A stretch of 64,000 bases of DNA from assembly GCA_024742665.1 (NCBI GenBank), contig JANSYA010000003.1, positions 62,001-126,000 on the forward strand. The letters are read 5' to 3'. Made by a program: the position numbers and the translations under genes. Under the pieces are notes generated by a model. It was not told the origin of the DNA and did not search any database. It worked only from the letters and a program-made list of their open reading frames with translations. Below are positions 36,557-45,941 of this stretch, in pieces (position 1 is the stretch's first letter; the number at the start of each line of letters is the position of its first letter). The stretch comes from a bacterium (GTDB lineage Bacteria; Spirochaetota; Leptospiria; Leptospirales; Leptonemataceae).

Positions 36557-37192
36557 ATGAACCCACCGGCGGCCAGTTCTAATTCTCCAGGCGCGATCCA
36601 CAGCGCCCCGCATCCCGATTCGTCAGAGGCGGCGACCGTCGCCCTGCAGGCCCTCGACCGCCTGCTGGAGAACGTGGCAGAGCTCATCTCGAATATAGAC
36701 GACGACCTGTATCGAAACATCGAAGACCGCGTCTTTCGCAGCTCCCCGGGCGGACACATTCGCCACACGCTCGATCATATTCAGGCATTGATTGCCGGTC
36801 TGGACTCTGAAGCGGGACTCATTTGCTACGACCGGCGCCGGCGCGGCACCGACGTCGAAAACGACCGCGGCGTCTGTTTGACGGCGATCCGCGGCCTGCG
36901 CCTTCGTCTGGGGGAATGGCTGCAGCAGGCGACGGGCGACCAGGACGATCCCGGTAATCTGCCGCTCCAGGCCGGAGGCTTCGATCCCGCGCGCCTCGTG
37001 CAGGTCGAGCAGATCGTTACCCCCGACCGCGATCCGATCCTGCTGGAAAGCAACGCCCTGCGGGAACTGGTCTTCGTCTTTCATCATAGCATCCACCACG
37101 CGGCCTCCCTGGCCGCCCGGCTGCGCTCCGCCGGACTTGCAGTCCCTGAAAGTTTCGGCGTCGCCCCGGCGACACTGGCCGCGAACCGTTGA
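36557..37192 (+). CDS. DinB-like (four-helix, metal-binding type) protein
   Basis: The 211-residue soluble protein has a disordered N-terminus (about 1-25) and then DinB/YfiT-like helices. Histidines occur where that superfamily binds metal: GGHIRHTLDHIQAL (about 66-79) and FHHSIHHAASLAARL (about 176-190). The segment ICYDRRRRGTDVENDRG is typical of one DinB-like subgroup. Members are metal-dependent transferases or hydrolases acting on thiols, or have unknown activity. The stop overlaps the TTG start of the large fusion gene (TTGA), so translation is coupled and the two proteins may work in one pathway. No ribosome-binding site is evident before the ATG. Confidence 0.7.
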   Translation: MNPPAASSNSPGAIHSAPHPDSSEAATVALQALDRLLENVAELISNIDDDLYRNIEDRVFRSSPGGHIRHTLDHIQALIAGLDSEAGLICYDRRRRGTDVENDRGVCLTAIRGLRLRLGEWLQQATGDQDDPGNLPLQAGGFDPARLVQVEQIVTPDRDPILLESNALRELVFVFHHSIHHAASLAARLRSAGLAVPESFGVAPATLAANR

Positions 37193-40100
37193 AAGCGCAG
37201 GCGCCGCATTCCGCATCCGACGACGCCCGGCCCCCACGCCAATTCTGGCAACAGAAGCGCGTCTGGCTGACGGCGGCCTATCTTTTGCTCCTCGCAGCTT
37301 CCCATCTCGCCCAGGCCGCAGGCTGGGTCAGTCAGCCCGAAATTCCTCCGGGCGCCCTGCTCCAGAAAAACCCCGACGAATCCAGCCGATCTCCCGACGC
37401 TCCTCGCGCGACGCGCGGCGCGATCCAATCGCCCGTCTTCCGCTCAGACGATTCTGCAGCGGGTCCGGCCTTCACCGAATCCTCCGCATCGACTGTCTCA
37501 TCCGCTGACGACAAACCCAGGCCGACACACCGCCATATTCGCCTGAGCTATCTGGAGTTCGGAAAGGACAATGCCCGAAACGATAAGCCGACGATGATCG
37601 CGCTGCACGGCAGCCCGGGCCAGGGGCGCAACTTAGAACGCGTCGCCCGGGCCTTAAGCGATGAGTATCGCGTGATTGCTCCGGACATGCCGGGCTTCGG
37701 CGAATCGGAGCGCTGGCTGCCCGACTACAGCATTCGCGCTCACGCCCGCTATCTGCTGGAGCTGATGAATCAAAAGGGCGTCCGCGAAGCGCATCTCTTC
37801 GCCCACTCCATGGGATCCGGCGTGGCTCAGGAGCTGTATCGCCTGGCGCCGGAGCGCGTGCAGAGCATCGTCATCTACGGCGGCATCGGCGTACAAGAGG
37901 GCGAAGGCAGCGGCGATTATTATATCGAACACTTCAAGTACTTATGCGGCTACGGCTTGCTGGTCGTCCTGCCGGAAGTCCTGCCGCACTTCGGACTGCT
38001 CGGACCCCGGAGCTATCGCCACGCCTTTATTCGAAATTTTTTCGACACGGACCAGCGCCCGCTGCGCGAAATCATCGCGAGCATTCAGGCGCCGACGCTG
38101 ATCATTCATGGCGTGCACGATCCCTTCGTCACCGCCTGGACCGCCGAAGAACACCACCGCTTGATCGCCCACAGCGAGCTCTTAATGCTCGATGAAAGCC
38201 ACTTTATGGTCTTCAACGAAGATGCTTCGCAGCGACTGGCCGACTTCACCCGCGAATTTCTGCGCCGCTATGAGCCGCTGTTCTCAGCCTCGCGCTCGCC
38301 CGACGCGAGCTCTCCGGAAGCGAAGGCTTCGGAAGCGAAGGCTCTGGGCGAATCCGCGGGAGAGCTCGCGGATAATTTCGCGTCGGAACTCCCGCAAGAA
38401 TTTCGGAACAAATTTCAGGGCGAATTCGAAAATAAGATGCGCGGTCCGGGCCTGGCCGTGCGCGAGTCGACCGAGCACTTAAAAGACGTCAGCCTGCCCG
38501 TCGCCCTGGATCTGGGTCCCGGTCTCGGCGCCTGGGCCAAACTCGGCGCGATCATCGCCGCGACGTTTGTGTCCGAAGACCTGACGTGCATCAGCGCGGG
38601 GCTTTTGATTCGCGCCAATCGCCTGGATCTATTCACCGGCCTGCTCGCCTGTTTCATCGGCATCTTTTTGGGCGATCTGGGACTGTATCTGATGGGCCGT
38701 CTGGTGGGACTCGGCCTGCTTCGTAGCGAACGCGTGACGAAGCTGCTGCCTCCCGACGCCCTGGCGAAACTCGCCGCCCGCTTCGATCGCGAAGGCTGGA
38801 AGCTGATCTTCTTGAGCCGCTTCGTGCCGGGCACGCGCTTTCCGGTCTATACCGGCGCGGGAATTATCGGCGGCCGGGCCGGACGCCTGATCTTGATCGC
38901 GCTTTTGGCCGGCATGATCTGGACGCCGGCCCTGGTTCTGATCACGGTCTTCGCCGGCCCGGCGGTGCTCGGTCCGATCGAATATATTGCCGGCGAAGGC
39001 TGGCTGGCGCTCTTGCTCGCGATTGTCCTGATCTTTTTCGGCCTGCGGCTGCTGTTTACGACGCTGATCGCTCTTGGCAGCCGGGACGGTCGGCGGGATC
39101 TGATCAATCGTTTCCGGCGCATGTTTCACATTGAATTCTGGCCGGCCTGGCTCTTTTACGCGCCTCTGGTTCCGGCCTGCGTCTGGTTTATGATTCGTTA
39201 TCGCGGCTTCGGCACGATGACCGCCAGCAATCCCGGCATTCGCGACGGCGGTCTGATCGGCGAATCTAAAGCGGAAATCTTACGCGAACTGCCCGCCGAA
39301 TGGGTGCTGCCCTATTTCCTGATCGATGCGGAGACCGGGGAGCGGGACACCGCCCTGAGCAATGCGCAGCGCCCGAATCACGCGCCCGATGCGAATCATG
39401 CAAGCGGTGCAAATAACGCCAGCGCCCGCGCGGAGCGCTTGCTCGCCCACATGCGAGAACGCCAGGCCGCCGGCGAAGAGCGCTGGAATTTTCCGATCAT
39501 TCTGAAACCCGACGTGGCCCAGCGCGGATTCGGTTTGCGACTGGCGCACGACGCCGAACAGGTCCGCGCGTATTTCGCCAGCGTGCGTCAGCCGGTCATC
39601 GCGCAGGTCTATCATCCAGGACCCTACGAATGCGGCGTCTTTTATTATCGCATGCCCGGCGAGGATTCGGGGCATATCTTTTCGATCACCGACAAGGTCT
39701 TTCCGGAAGTTCAGGGAGACGGCCGCTCGACGATTCGCGAACTGGTGTATGCCCACCCCCGCTACAGCCTCCAGACCGAAACCTTTTTCGAGCGCCACGC
39801 GGATCGTTTAGAAGAAATTCCGGCGGCCGGGACCTCCGTGCGACTGGCGATCGCCGGCAATCACTCCCAGGGCACGCTCTTTCGCGAAGGCGAACATCTG
39901 TACAGCGAAGCGCTGCGCGCCCGCACTGACGAAATATCGCGCCAGTTTGCGGGATTCTTTTTCGGTCGCTACGACGTGCGCTATTCCAGCCCGGAAGCTC
40001 TGATGAACGGGCGCGAATTCGCCATCATCGAATTGAACGGAGCCACCTCGGAGTCGACGAATCTTTACGATCCGGAAAAAAGCATCGCCTTCGCTTACCG

Positions 40101-40242
40101 CACCCTCTTTCGCCAGTGGGATTTGATGTTTCGCATCGGTTACGAAAATCGCAAGCGGGGACACCGGGCCCTGAGCATTCCCGGAATTGTCCGGGAGCTG
40201 TGGCGGTACCGGCGCAAACGCACGGCGATTCAGGGCGATTAG
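37189..40242 (+). CDS. Triple-domain fusion: alpha/beta hydrolase, DedA/VTT membrane domain, ATP-grasp-like domain
   Basis: The 1017-residue protein joins three units. After an N-terminal helix (about 24-45) and a polar linker comes an alpha/beta hydrolase (about 115-355) with nucleophile Ser207 in AHSMGSG, Asp311 (GVHDPF) and His338 (DESHF). An acidic/Ala-rich linker with a short tandem repeat follows. A DedA/SNARE-associated (VTT) domain occupies about 440-640 (FLGDLGLYLMGRLVG, FLSRFVPGTRFPVYTGAG). The C-terminal part (about 690-1010) is ATP-grasp-like, with NFPIILKPD (Lys773), the GDGRSTIRELV loop and EFAIIELNG (Glu948, Asn950). DedA proteins flip undecaprenyl-phosphate or phospholipids, so lipid-linked envelope chemistry is plausible. 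The TTG start is coupled to the DinB-like gene. Confidence 0.8.
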   Translation: MKAQAPHSASDDARPPRQFWQQKRVWLTAAYLLLLAASHLAQAAGWVSQPEIPPGALLQKNPDESSRSPDAPRATRGAIQSPVFRSDDSAAGPAFTESSASTVSSADDKPRPTHRHIRLSYLEFGKDNARNDKPTMIALHGSPGQGRNLERVARALSDEYRVIAPDMPGFGESERWLPDYSIRAHARYLLELMNQKGVREAHLFAHSMGSGVAQELYRLAPERVQSIVIYGGIGVQEGEGSGDYYIEHFKYLCGYGLLVVLPEVLPHFGLLGPRSYRHAFIRNFFDTDQRPLREIIASIQAPTLIIHGVHDPFVTAWTAEEHHRLIAHSELLMLDESHFMVFNEDASQRLADFTREFLRRYEPLFSASRSPDASSPEAKASEAKALGESAGELADNFASELPQEFRNKFQGEFENKMRGPGLAVRESTEHLKDVSLPVALDLGPGLGAWAKLGAIIAATFVSEDLTCISAGLLIRANRLDLFTGLLACFIGIFLGDLGLYLMGRLVGLGLLRSERVTKLLPPDALAKLAARFDREGWKLIFLSRFVPGTRFPVYTGAGIIGGRAGRLILIALLAGMIWTPALVLITVFAGPAVLGPIEYIAGEGWLALLLAIVLIFFGLRLLFTTLIALGSRDGRRDLINRFRRMFHIEFWPAWLFYAPLVPACVWFMIRYRGFGTMTASNPGIRDGGLIGESKAEILRELPAEWVLPYFLIDAETGERDTALSNAQRPNHAPDANHASGANNASARAERLLAHMRERQAAGEERWNFPIILKPDVAQRGFGLRLAHDAEQVRAYFASVRQPVIAQVYHPGPYECGVFYYRMPGEDSGHIFSITDKVFPEVQGDGRSTIRELVYAHPRYSLQTETFFERHADRLEEIPAAGTSVRLAIAGNHSQGTLFREGEHLYSEALRARTDEISRQFAGFFFGRYDVRYSSPEALMNGREFAIIELNGATSESTNLYDPEKSIAFAYRTLFRQWDLMFRIGYENRKRGHRALSIPGIVRELWRYRRKRTAIQGD

Positions 40243-40410
40243 CGGGGCGCCGGAACGCCACGCGGATCAATGAATGCGCGCTCGGGTCGAATTTCAGGAG
40301 ATATTCGTGCGAATTCGTGCGACGCCATTTTTTTCGAACGACGCGCTTTTCTTGTAAGGCCGGAGGCCGGCGATCGGACGAAGTATATAGAAGCAGGCGG
40401 GTATAATACT

Positions 40411-41694
40411 ATGTTTCAGAAAGCAGGACAGATCATCGCATTTCTATTCGGCGACGCGCGGCGCAATTCCTTAGAACACCGCGTTTTTAATACCATCAGC
40501 CTGCTCTTCGGTATCGCCAACCTGGGCGGCTCGCTGAATTTTATCGACTTTGCGCAGTACCCGGTCTTTTTGTTTCTCGCGCATTTGGTCAGCGGCGCTC
40601 TGTTTCTCGTCTTTTATTATCTGTCGCGTTTTCTTAATATCTATCGCGTGCTGTACTGGCCCTTCCTGCTTTTGATTTCGGGCTTTTTGACCATCAGCAT
40701 TCTGCGGGACGCCGGCTCCCAGGGGGGCAGCCACTACTATATGATCATGGCGGTTTTGGTCGGCACCATTCTCGCGCGACGCATCGGCCAGGTGCTGCTG
40801 GCCTTTGTCATGTTCACTTTGCTGACGGCCGGGCTGTTCTACATCGAAATCTACGATCCGGAAATGATCGTGCCCTATCCCGGCACGAACGAAGAGCGCC
40901 TGATGGAGCTCGCGTCGCAGTTTATATTTATGATGATCTTCACGGCCGTGATCGTCGAAATTCTCGTGCGCAACCTGAATCAGGAGCGCGGCAAAAGCGA
41001 CGCCCTGCTGCTGAATATTCTGCCGGAATCGATCGCTGAAGAACTGAAGCGAAACGACCGCGTCGCGCCCCTGCACTACGACGGCGCGACCGTCCTGTTC
41101 ACCGACTTCGTCGGCTTTACGCGCATCGCGGAGCAACTTTCGCCGCAGGAATTGATCGAGGAACTGGACAACTGCTTTCGCCTTTTCGATCAGATCATGC
41201 GCAAACACAATCTTGAAAAAATCAAAACCATCGGCGACGCCTATATGGCCGTGGCGGGAATTCCAGAGGCGAACCCGACCCACGCCGTCGACGCGGTGCT
41301 CGCCGCTCTGCAAATCCAGCGCTGCATGGAGCAGCTAAAAAACGAAAAGCTCGCCCAGGGCCGGGACTTCTGGGAACTGCGCCTGGGCATTCACAGCGGA
41401 CCGCTGGTCGCCGGAGTGATCGGCGAAAAGAAATTCGCGTACGACGTGTGGGGCGACACGGTCAACACCGCCAGCCGCCTGGAGTCCAGCGGAGAGAAGG
41501 CCCGCGTGAATATTTCCGGCGTCACCTATCACAAAGTGCAGGAATTCTTTCAATGCGAATTTCGCGGCAACGTCCACGCCAAAAACAAAGGCGACATCGA
41601 AATGTACTTCGTCACCGGCATCTTGCCGCACCTGGCGGAAGCGGACGGCGTCACTCCCAACGAACGCTTCCAGAGCCGCTACTGGGCTCTATAA
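40411..41694 (+). CDS. Six-helix membrane class III nucleotide cyclase
   Basis: A 427-residue cyclase with about six N-terminal membrane helices (residues about 20-185) linked through a coiled segment (NLNQERGKSDALLLNILPESIAEELK) to a class III catalytic domain. The metal Asp residues are D232 (LFTDFVGFT) and D276 (KTIGDAYMAVAG); DVWGDTVNTASR carries the transition-state Asn/Arg. The Asp of DVWGD at the purine position fits adenylate cyclase. The motif LLxxILPxxIAEELK before the domain is the usual cyclase-transducing element. I start at ATG 40411; the frame upstream has no signal or ribosome-binding site. A TATAAT lies just before this ATG, so a very short leader is possible. Confidence 0.9.
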   Translation: MFQKAGQIIAFLFGDARRNSLEHRVFNTISLLFGIANLGGSLNFIDFAQYPVFLFLAHLVSGALFLVFYYLSRFLNIYRVLYWPFLLLISGFLTISILRDAGSQGGSHYYMIMAVLVGTILARRIGQVLLAFVMFTLLTAGLFYIEIYDPEMIVPYPGTNEERLMELASQFIFMMIFTAVIVEILVRNLNQERGKSDALLLNILPESIAEELKRNDRVAPLHYDGATVLFTDFVGFTRIAEQLSPQELIEELDNCFRLFDQIMRKHNLEKIKTIGDAYMAVAGIPEANPTHAVDAVLAALQIQRCMEQLKNEKLAQGRDFWELRLGIHSGPLVAGVIGEKKFAYDVWGDTVNTASRLESSGEKARVNISGVTYHKVQEFFQCEFRGNVHAKNKGDIEMYFVTGILPHLAEADGVTPNERFQSRYWAL

Positions 41695-41716
41695 AATCGC
41701 CGGCGCGCTTTTGATT

Positions 41717-44700
41717 TCAGCGGCGGGCCGGGCGCTGCAAATGCATCCGGCGCAGACGACTTGCCGCGACCGCCAAAAACGACAATAAGAACGACAATAA
41801 GGCCAATAACCAGAAATCCGGCTCGTCCATTCGCACGGGTTCTTCGCCCGCGTCGAGAGCGCGATGGCCGCGCAGCACAAGGTCCTGCTTGCGTTTGAGC
41901 GCCAGTTTCTGCGCCTCGGTTTCCACCGAAAGAAAGGACGTGGACTGCATCAGCAGGTGACTGCGAAACGAAGCCCGCACCATCTCCAGATACAGCTCCG
42001 CGGATTCCGCCGGATAGAGGAGGTGATTGCTTTCGATCGCGCCAATCGCAAGCAGCGCGCCGACGCTCGCCTGGCTTTCAAAACGCTGATTGCCCTGTTC
42101 GCTGAGGTCCGCCCCGCCTGGAGCGGCGGCCGAACGCGCGAGCGCTGATTCCCGGGGATCCAGGGGCGCATTCATATTCGGAACGATGCTGTCGGTGCGA
42201 TCGCGACGCACGACAACCAGCGCATTCCGATCCGGTCCGTCGCTTCCAGAGCCGAGCCGGCGGGCGTCCGCAAGCGCCCGCGCATCGAATTGTACGGTCG
42301 GCGCGAAGGCGACTCGCGCAAGCGGCGGACCGGCAACGCTCGTCTCGAAAGCATATTCGACCAATTGCAATCGAGCGCTGCCGCTCAACGCTCCGCTGGC
42401 TTCAAACAGACCTTCGACGCTATAATAGCCGGTCGTTTCCGGGGCGATCGAGGCTAGTTCGGCAAGATCGGCGAAAGTGTTTTCGCGGCCCTGACCGGCC
42501 TGGCTGCCAGGCCCCGCGACGACGATAAAGACCGGGAAGTCCGTACCCGCCGGGTTCAAACGCGGATAGCGCGCAAGCAGCGAGCCGATCGTTCGACCGG
42601 GGACGAAACGACCGCGTCGAGGGATTTCCCGCCTTAACTCCTGAACGGCGTCAGCTAAGATCGCCCGGTCCGGACGATCGACTGTGCGGGCGGCGTATTC
42701 ATAGTTTGCGCAGACCACTCGCACGCGCGAGACCGCGTCGGGCACGCGTTCGTTGGTGAGAACGTTGAACATCGCGCGGACATAGGCGGCGTCTTCTTCT
42801 GTGGGTGAGGCGGCGAGCGGAACCGGCGGCGCCCCTGCCACAGAAACAGCCCGTGACTCCGACTCTGACTCTCTTGAGGCGCAGTCCAAAACGAAGTGAA
42901 TCATCGGACGGCGCGCGCCGGGAGTCGCCCGGGTCTTCGCCGAGGCCGAAACATAGACGCCTTCCGGAAATGCGATCAGCTCCGGACGCGGACCGGGCGC
43001 CGTAAGCGATAGAACCCGGCCGTCCAACTGTAGATCGAAGGGCGCGACATGCAGAATTTCCAGACCGGTGGTCCGCGTCTGGCCCCGGGGAACGGGAAAC
43101 ACCCGCAGAGCCAGAGTCCGCGGATCTGCATAGTACAGCAGGCCCGGGTCCTGGCGAAAACTGGTGATCTGATTATAAACCCACAGGGCGCTCTTTTTCT
43201 CGGCGAGCATACCGTACTCGCGCTTGCCGGCGATGTCGAGATAGTATTCCGAAATTCGGGCGCCGGCAGGCAGGCGAAAGCGCGTGCGATACTCCGTCTG
43301 AAAATCCTGCTGATCGCCCGCGGCCGGATAGCTCACAGTCAAATCGATCGCGCTGCGATAGAGTCCGCTTTCGGCGTCGTAGACGGTGCGGCTGACGGCT
43401 CCCGAAAGCCGGGCGAAATTCGAAGGCGCTCGCAAAGCACCGCCGCCTCCACCAGGACGACGACCGCGATTGCCTCCGCCCCACAGCCCCTCGGGGACCG
43501 GGGGCGTTTCAACCGCGCCGAAAAACAGACGCTGCAAACGATCCAGCTTCGCGTCGCTCACGGTTAAATTGTCGAGCACCAGCCATTGATAGTACAGACC
43601 CAGATAGGGCGTGCCGGCGCTCGATTTGTAGCGGCGAATTTCCAGCAGCGTCTTACGCAGGGCCCGCGTGTCCAATCCGGCGCGGTTATTCGCGTGGTTG
43701 GGTGTATACACGTAGTCGAGGGCGGCGTGCAGCGTTCGGCGTTCGTGATAATAGCTGGCCGTGATGGCCAGGGGCCATAGCAGCAGCAGCGCCGCTCCAA
43801 CCAAGGCCAGGGTGCGCGCCGGAAAGGCCAGGCCTGAGGATTCCGAATCCGATTCCCCGGAGACGGCGCTCAGATAGCGATAGTCCGCGAAGAGCACGCG
43901 CAAATGCACGATCGTAAGCACCAGGGGCGTCAGCATTAAAAAGCCCAGACCGAAAAACACGATCGCAAGCAAGGCCAGCGGCAGGTACGGCAAAAAGACG
44001 ATGCAAAAATAAAGCGAGTACGGAAACAAAAACAAACGCGCGAGAAAAACCCCGGCCCGGTAGCGAGGCTCGTCGCGATCCGGCAACAGGAGAGCGAGAC
44101 CGTTCAACACGGCGAAGATATAAAAGCCGGGATGGTCGAAATCGCCGAAGACGTGGGTCATCTCCTTCATATCGATCAGGCCGCCGTTGTTGTTCAGAAT
44201 CAATCCGGCCAGGGGAAAGAGCACGCCGACAAATAAGCGAAATGGGATTTGAACTGAGGGAGTCCCCATAAAGGCGCCGACCCGGCCGCGCCCGAGTAAG
44301 ATCACTCCGCGAATCAGCAAAAAGAAAAATGCGACCGTCGCCGCGACGATAAAGATCGGAAACAGGAAACTCAGGAACTGATCCAGGCCGGCCACGCGCA
44401 CATTCGCCAGCACCATAAACAGAACGTAGGTTCCGATCGGCACCAGCACGACTCCGGCGAAATTCCACCAGACCGCGCGCGCGTCTTCATCTTCCGGCGT
44501 CAGTTCATATACGCCCAGAATCAAAGCGTATAGCAGAGCCGGCGTCAAAAAGGTCAGCGCATAAATGAAACCGTTGTCGGGCGAAACGATCCAGGCCGGC
44601 GTCGTGCCCGCGTACAGGGCGTCGGTGTCGGTTAAGAATAAATACAGAAAGCTGATGTACAGCGCGAGCAGCGCCGGTGAAAGCAAAGCGCCGAACACGG

Positions 44701-44959
44701 CGCGAGCGCGCAGCAGACACGCGATTCCGTAGCCGGTCCAGCCCAGCCACAATAAGACCAGCGCTCCCAGATACATCTGCCAGCTCGCGACGAATTCATC
44801 GGCCAGGCCGGTGCGCAAAATTTCGTAGTCCCGCGCCAGAAAGAACAAGAGCAGCAGCTGGGGAACGCTGATCGCGGCGATGATCCAGCCGGGATGGCGC
44901 ACTCCGACTGGTTGATCGCCTGTTCTGGAATGCGCTGGCGCTGCTGCTTGTGTTTGCAT
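41717..44959 (-). CDS. MSEP-CTERM protein, predicted dedicated exosortase K target
   Basis: The 1080-residue protein has about ten N-terminal membrane helices (to about residue 400). Then comes an exported region with a VIT-like domain (about 513-640: YDAESGLYRSAIDLTVSYP, FRLPAGARISEYYLDIAGK) and a degenerate VWA-like part (FVLDCASRESE, about 686 on). It ends with the tripartite sorting tail: the signature MDEP at 1044-1047, a hydrophobic helix (FWLLALLSFLLSFLAVAA) and a basic cluster RLRR. MSEP-CTERM proteins are known as the single target of exosortase K, whose gene is directly upstream here. I chose ATG 44959 because AGGA sits seven bases before it; a TTG at 44995 would overlap the exosortase gene. 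Confidence 0.85.
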   Translation of the reverse strand: MQTQAAAPAHSRTGDQPVGVRHPGWIIAAISVPQLLLLFFLARDYEILRTGLADEFVASWQMYLGALVLLWLGWTGYGIACLLRARAVFGALLSPALLALYISFLYLFLTDTDALYAGTTPAWIVSPDNGFIYALTFLTPALLYALILGVYELTPEDEDARAVWWNFAGVVLVPIGTYVLFMVLANVRVAGLDQFLSFLFPIFIVAATVAFFFLLIRGVILLGRGRVGAFMGTPSVQIPFRLFVGVLFPLAGLILNNNGGLIDMKEMTHVFGDFDHPGFYIFAVLNGLALLLPDRDEPRYRAGVFLARLFLFPYSLYFCIVFLPYLPLALLAIVFFGLGFLMLTPLVLTIVHLRVLFADYRYLSAVSGESDSESSGLAFPARTLALVGAALLLLWPLAITASYYHERRTLHAALDYVYTPNHANNRAGLDTRALRKTLLEIRRYKSSAGTPYLGLYYQWLVLDNLTVSDAKLDRLQRLFFGAVETPPVPEGLWGGGNRGRRPGGGGGALRAPSNFARLSGAVSRTVYDAESGLYRSAIDLTVSYPAAGDQQDFQTEYRTRFRLPAGARISEYYLDIAGKREYGMLAEKKSALWVYNQITSFRQDPGLLYYADPRTLALRVFPVPRGQTRTTGLEILHVAPFDLQLDGRVLSLTAPGPRPELIAFPEGVYVSASAKTRATPGARRPMIHFVLDCASRESESESRAVSVAGAPPVPLAASPTEEDAAYVRAMFNVLTNERVPDAVSRVRVVCANYEYAARTVDRPDRAILADAVQELRREIPRRGRFVPGRTIGSLLARYPRLNPAGTDFPVFIVVAGPGSQAGQGRENTFADLAELASIAPETTGYYSVEGLFEASGALSGSARLQLVEYAFETSVAGPPLARVAFAPTVQFDARALADARRLGSGSDGPDRNALVVVRRDRTDSIVPNMNAPLDPRESALARSAAAPGGADLSEQGNQRFESQASVGALLAIGAIESNHLLYPAESAELYLEMVRASFRSHLLMQSTSFLSVETEAQKLALKRKQDLVLRGHRALDAGEEPVRMDEPDFWLLALLSFLLSFLAVAASRLRRMHLQRPARR

Positions 44960-44978
44960 ATTCGATCCTGGTTGAGCG

Positions 44979-45581
44979 TCAGATTTCCGGCTCAAGTTTC
45001 TGGAAAATCAGACGGACTGAAAAATAGAACAGTATCAGAAAAACCAGATACACAAAGCTCCCAATGCCCATATGCAGAGCACCCGGGTGCAGAGCTTCCG
45101 GAGCGATGCGCGCCGCCGCAAGCAGCGCCAGCATCCGGCCCGTATTCGCGAGCAGCGTCACGGCGAAGGCCGCCGATAAAGCCGTCACATAAAAGATCAG
45201 AAAACTCACCGGCGAGGCCTTGCGACGCGGAGCAGGACCGCTGCCCGAAAATTCCAGGCGCAGGCCGGGGGGCACGAGTCCCACGAGCAAAATCGCCATG
45301 ACGAAGATATTCAGCCCCGAACAGCCGCGATAAAGCAGCAGGCGGCCGTCGCCGCTGAGATAGCCCCGCCCTTCCTGAAATTGAAAGCCGATGCCGGATG
45401 CGATCGAAAACAAGCGCGCCGTCGCCGCCAGCAGCCAGCGGGGTTCGTCGTCGGGAGCGCCGCTATAATAAAGCTTGAGCAGCAGACCCGCGCAAAGCAG
45501 AGCCAGCAAAATCAGCAGCGGCGCGGCGTTCTCACGAAGCGAATCTCGCAGCGCTTGCCGGTTTCGAATTTCGCGAAACAA
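44979..45581 (-). CDS. xrtK: Exosortase K (XrtK)
   Basis: A 200-residue membrane transpeptidase-like protein of the exosortase family. The three catalytic residues are visible in order: Cys87 (YRGCSGLN), Arg149 (NTGRM) and His170 (LHMGIGSF). Five to six hydrophobic helices surround them, and the length fits the short K subtype. Exosortases cleave C-terminal PEP-CTERM-like tails of exported proteins and are thought to join them to a surface component. The MSEP-CTERM target follows 19 bases downstream, and a PilZ gene ends six bases upstream. The start codon is TTG directly after the PilZ stop, so translation is probably coupled. Confidence 0.88.
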   Translation of the reverse strand: MFREIRNRQALRDSLRENAAPLLILLALLCAGLLLKLYYSGAPDDEPRWLLAATARLFSIASGIGFQFQEGRGYLSGDGRLLLYRGCSGLNIFVMAILLVGLVPPGLRLEFSGSGPAPRRKASPVSFLIFYVTALSAAFAVTLLANTGRMLALLAAARIAPEALHPGALHMGIGSFVYLVFLILFYFSVRLIFQKLEPEI

Positions 45582-45587
45582 GGACGC

Positions 45588-45941
45588 CTATTCGTCGGTG
45601 ACCATCAGGGCGGCGATGACCTGATCCGGCAGATCGACGGACTTCGTGAATTTCAGACCGACCAGCCGCACCTGGCGACCGCGCTGTTCGCCGCTCGCCT
45701 GCCAGGCGACCTCCGCTTCGAAGCTCATTTCTTCCGACAAATAGCTGCCGCCGATCGTGCCGCTCAGACGCGCCCCTTTCTCAAACGACACGCTTTCTTC
45801 GCCGGGAATCACGGCGCACACGCCCTCTTCGGAAATATCGCCGACGTATCCGGTGTGAACGGACTCACCGGGACTCAGACGAATCTCGAAGTGATTCATC
45901 TCGTTCGTATAAACTCGCGGTTTGTTGCGCTGTTGCATCAT
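45588..45941 (-). CDS. PilZ-domain c-di-GMP-binding protein
   Basis: A 117-residue single PilZ domain. It has the c-di-GMP-binding RxxxR as R5-N-K-P-R9 and the second motif DISEEGVCAVI (D-x-S-x-x-G) about 25 residues later, followed by beta-barrel strands (ARLSGTIGGSYL, EAEVAWQASG, VGLKFTKS). Both motifs are intact, so it should bind c-di-GMP. It leads a three-gene operon with exosortase K and its MSEP-CTERM target, which suggests c-di-GMP controls that surface system. GGGGTG precedes the double ATG; the second (45938) may be the real start. Confidence 0.85.
   Translation of the reverse strand: MMQQRNKPRVYTNEMNHFEIRLSPGESVHTGYVGDISEEGVCAVIPGEESVSFEKGARLSGTIGGSYLSEEMSFEAEVAWQASGEQRGRQVRLVGLKFTKSVDLPDQVIAALMVTDE

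Noticed and set aside
44960..44995. TTG start for the MSEP-CTERM gene overlapping xrtK
   Set aside because: An ATG with AGGA at good spacing lies at 44959, and the extra twelve residues are polar and not needed for the first membrane helix.
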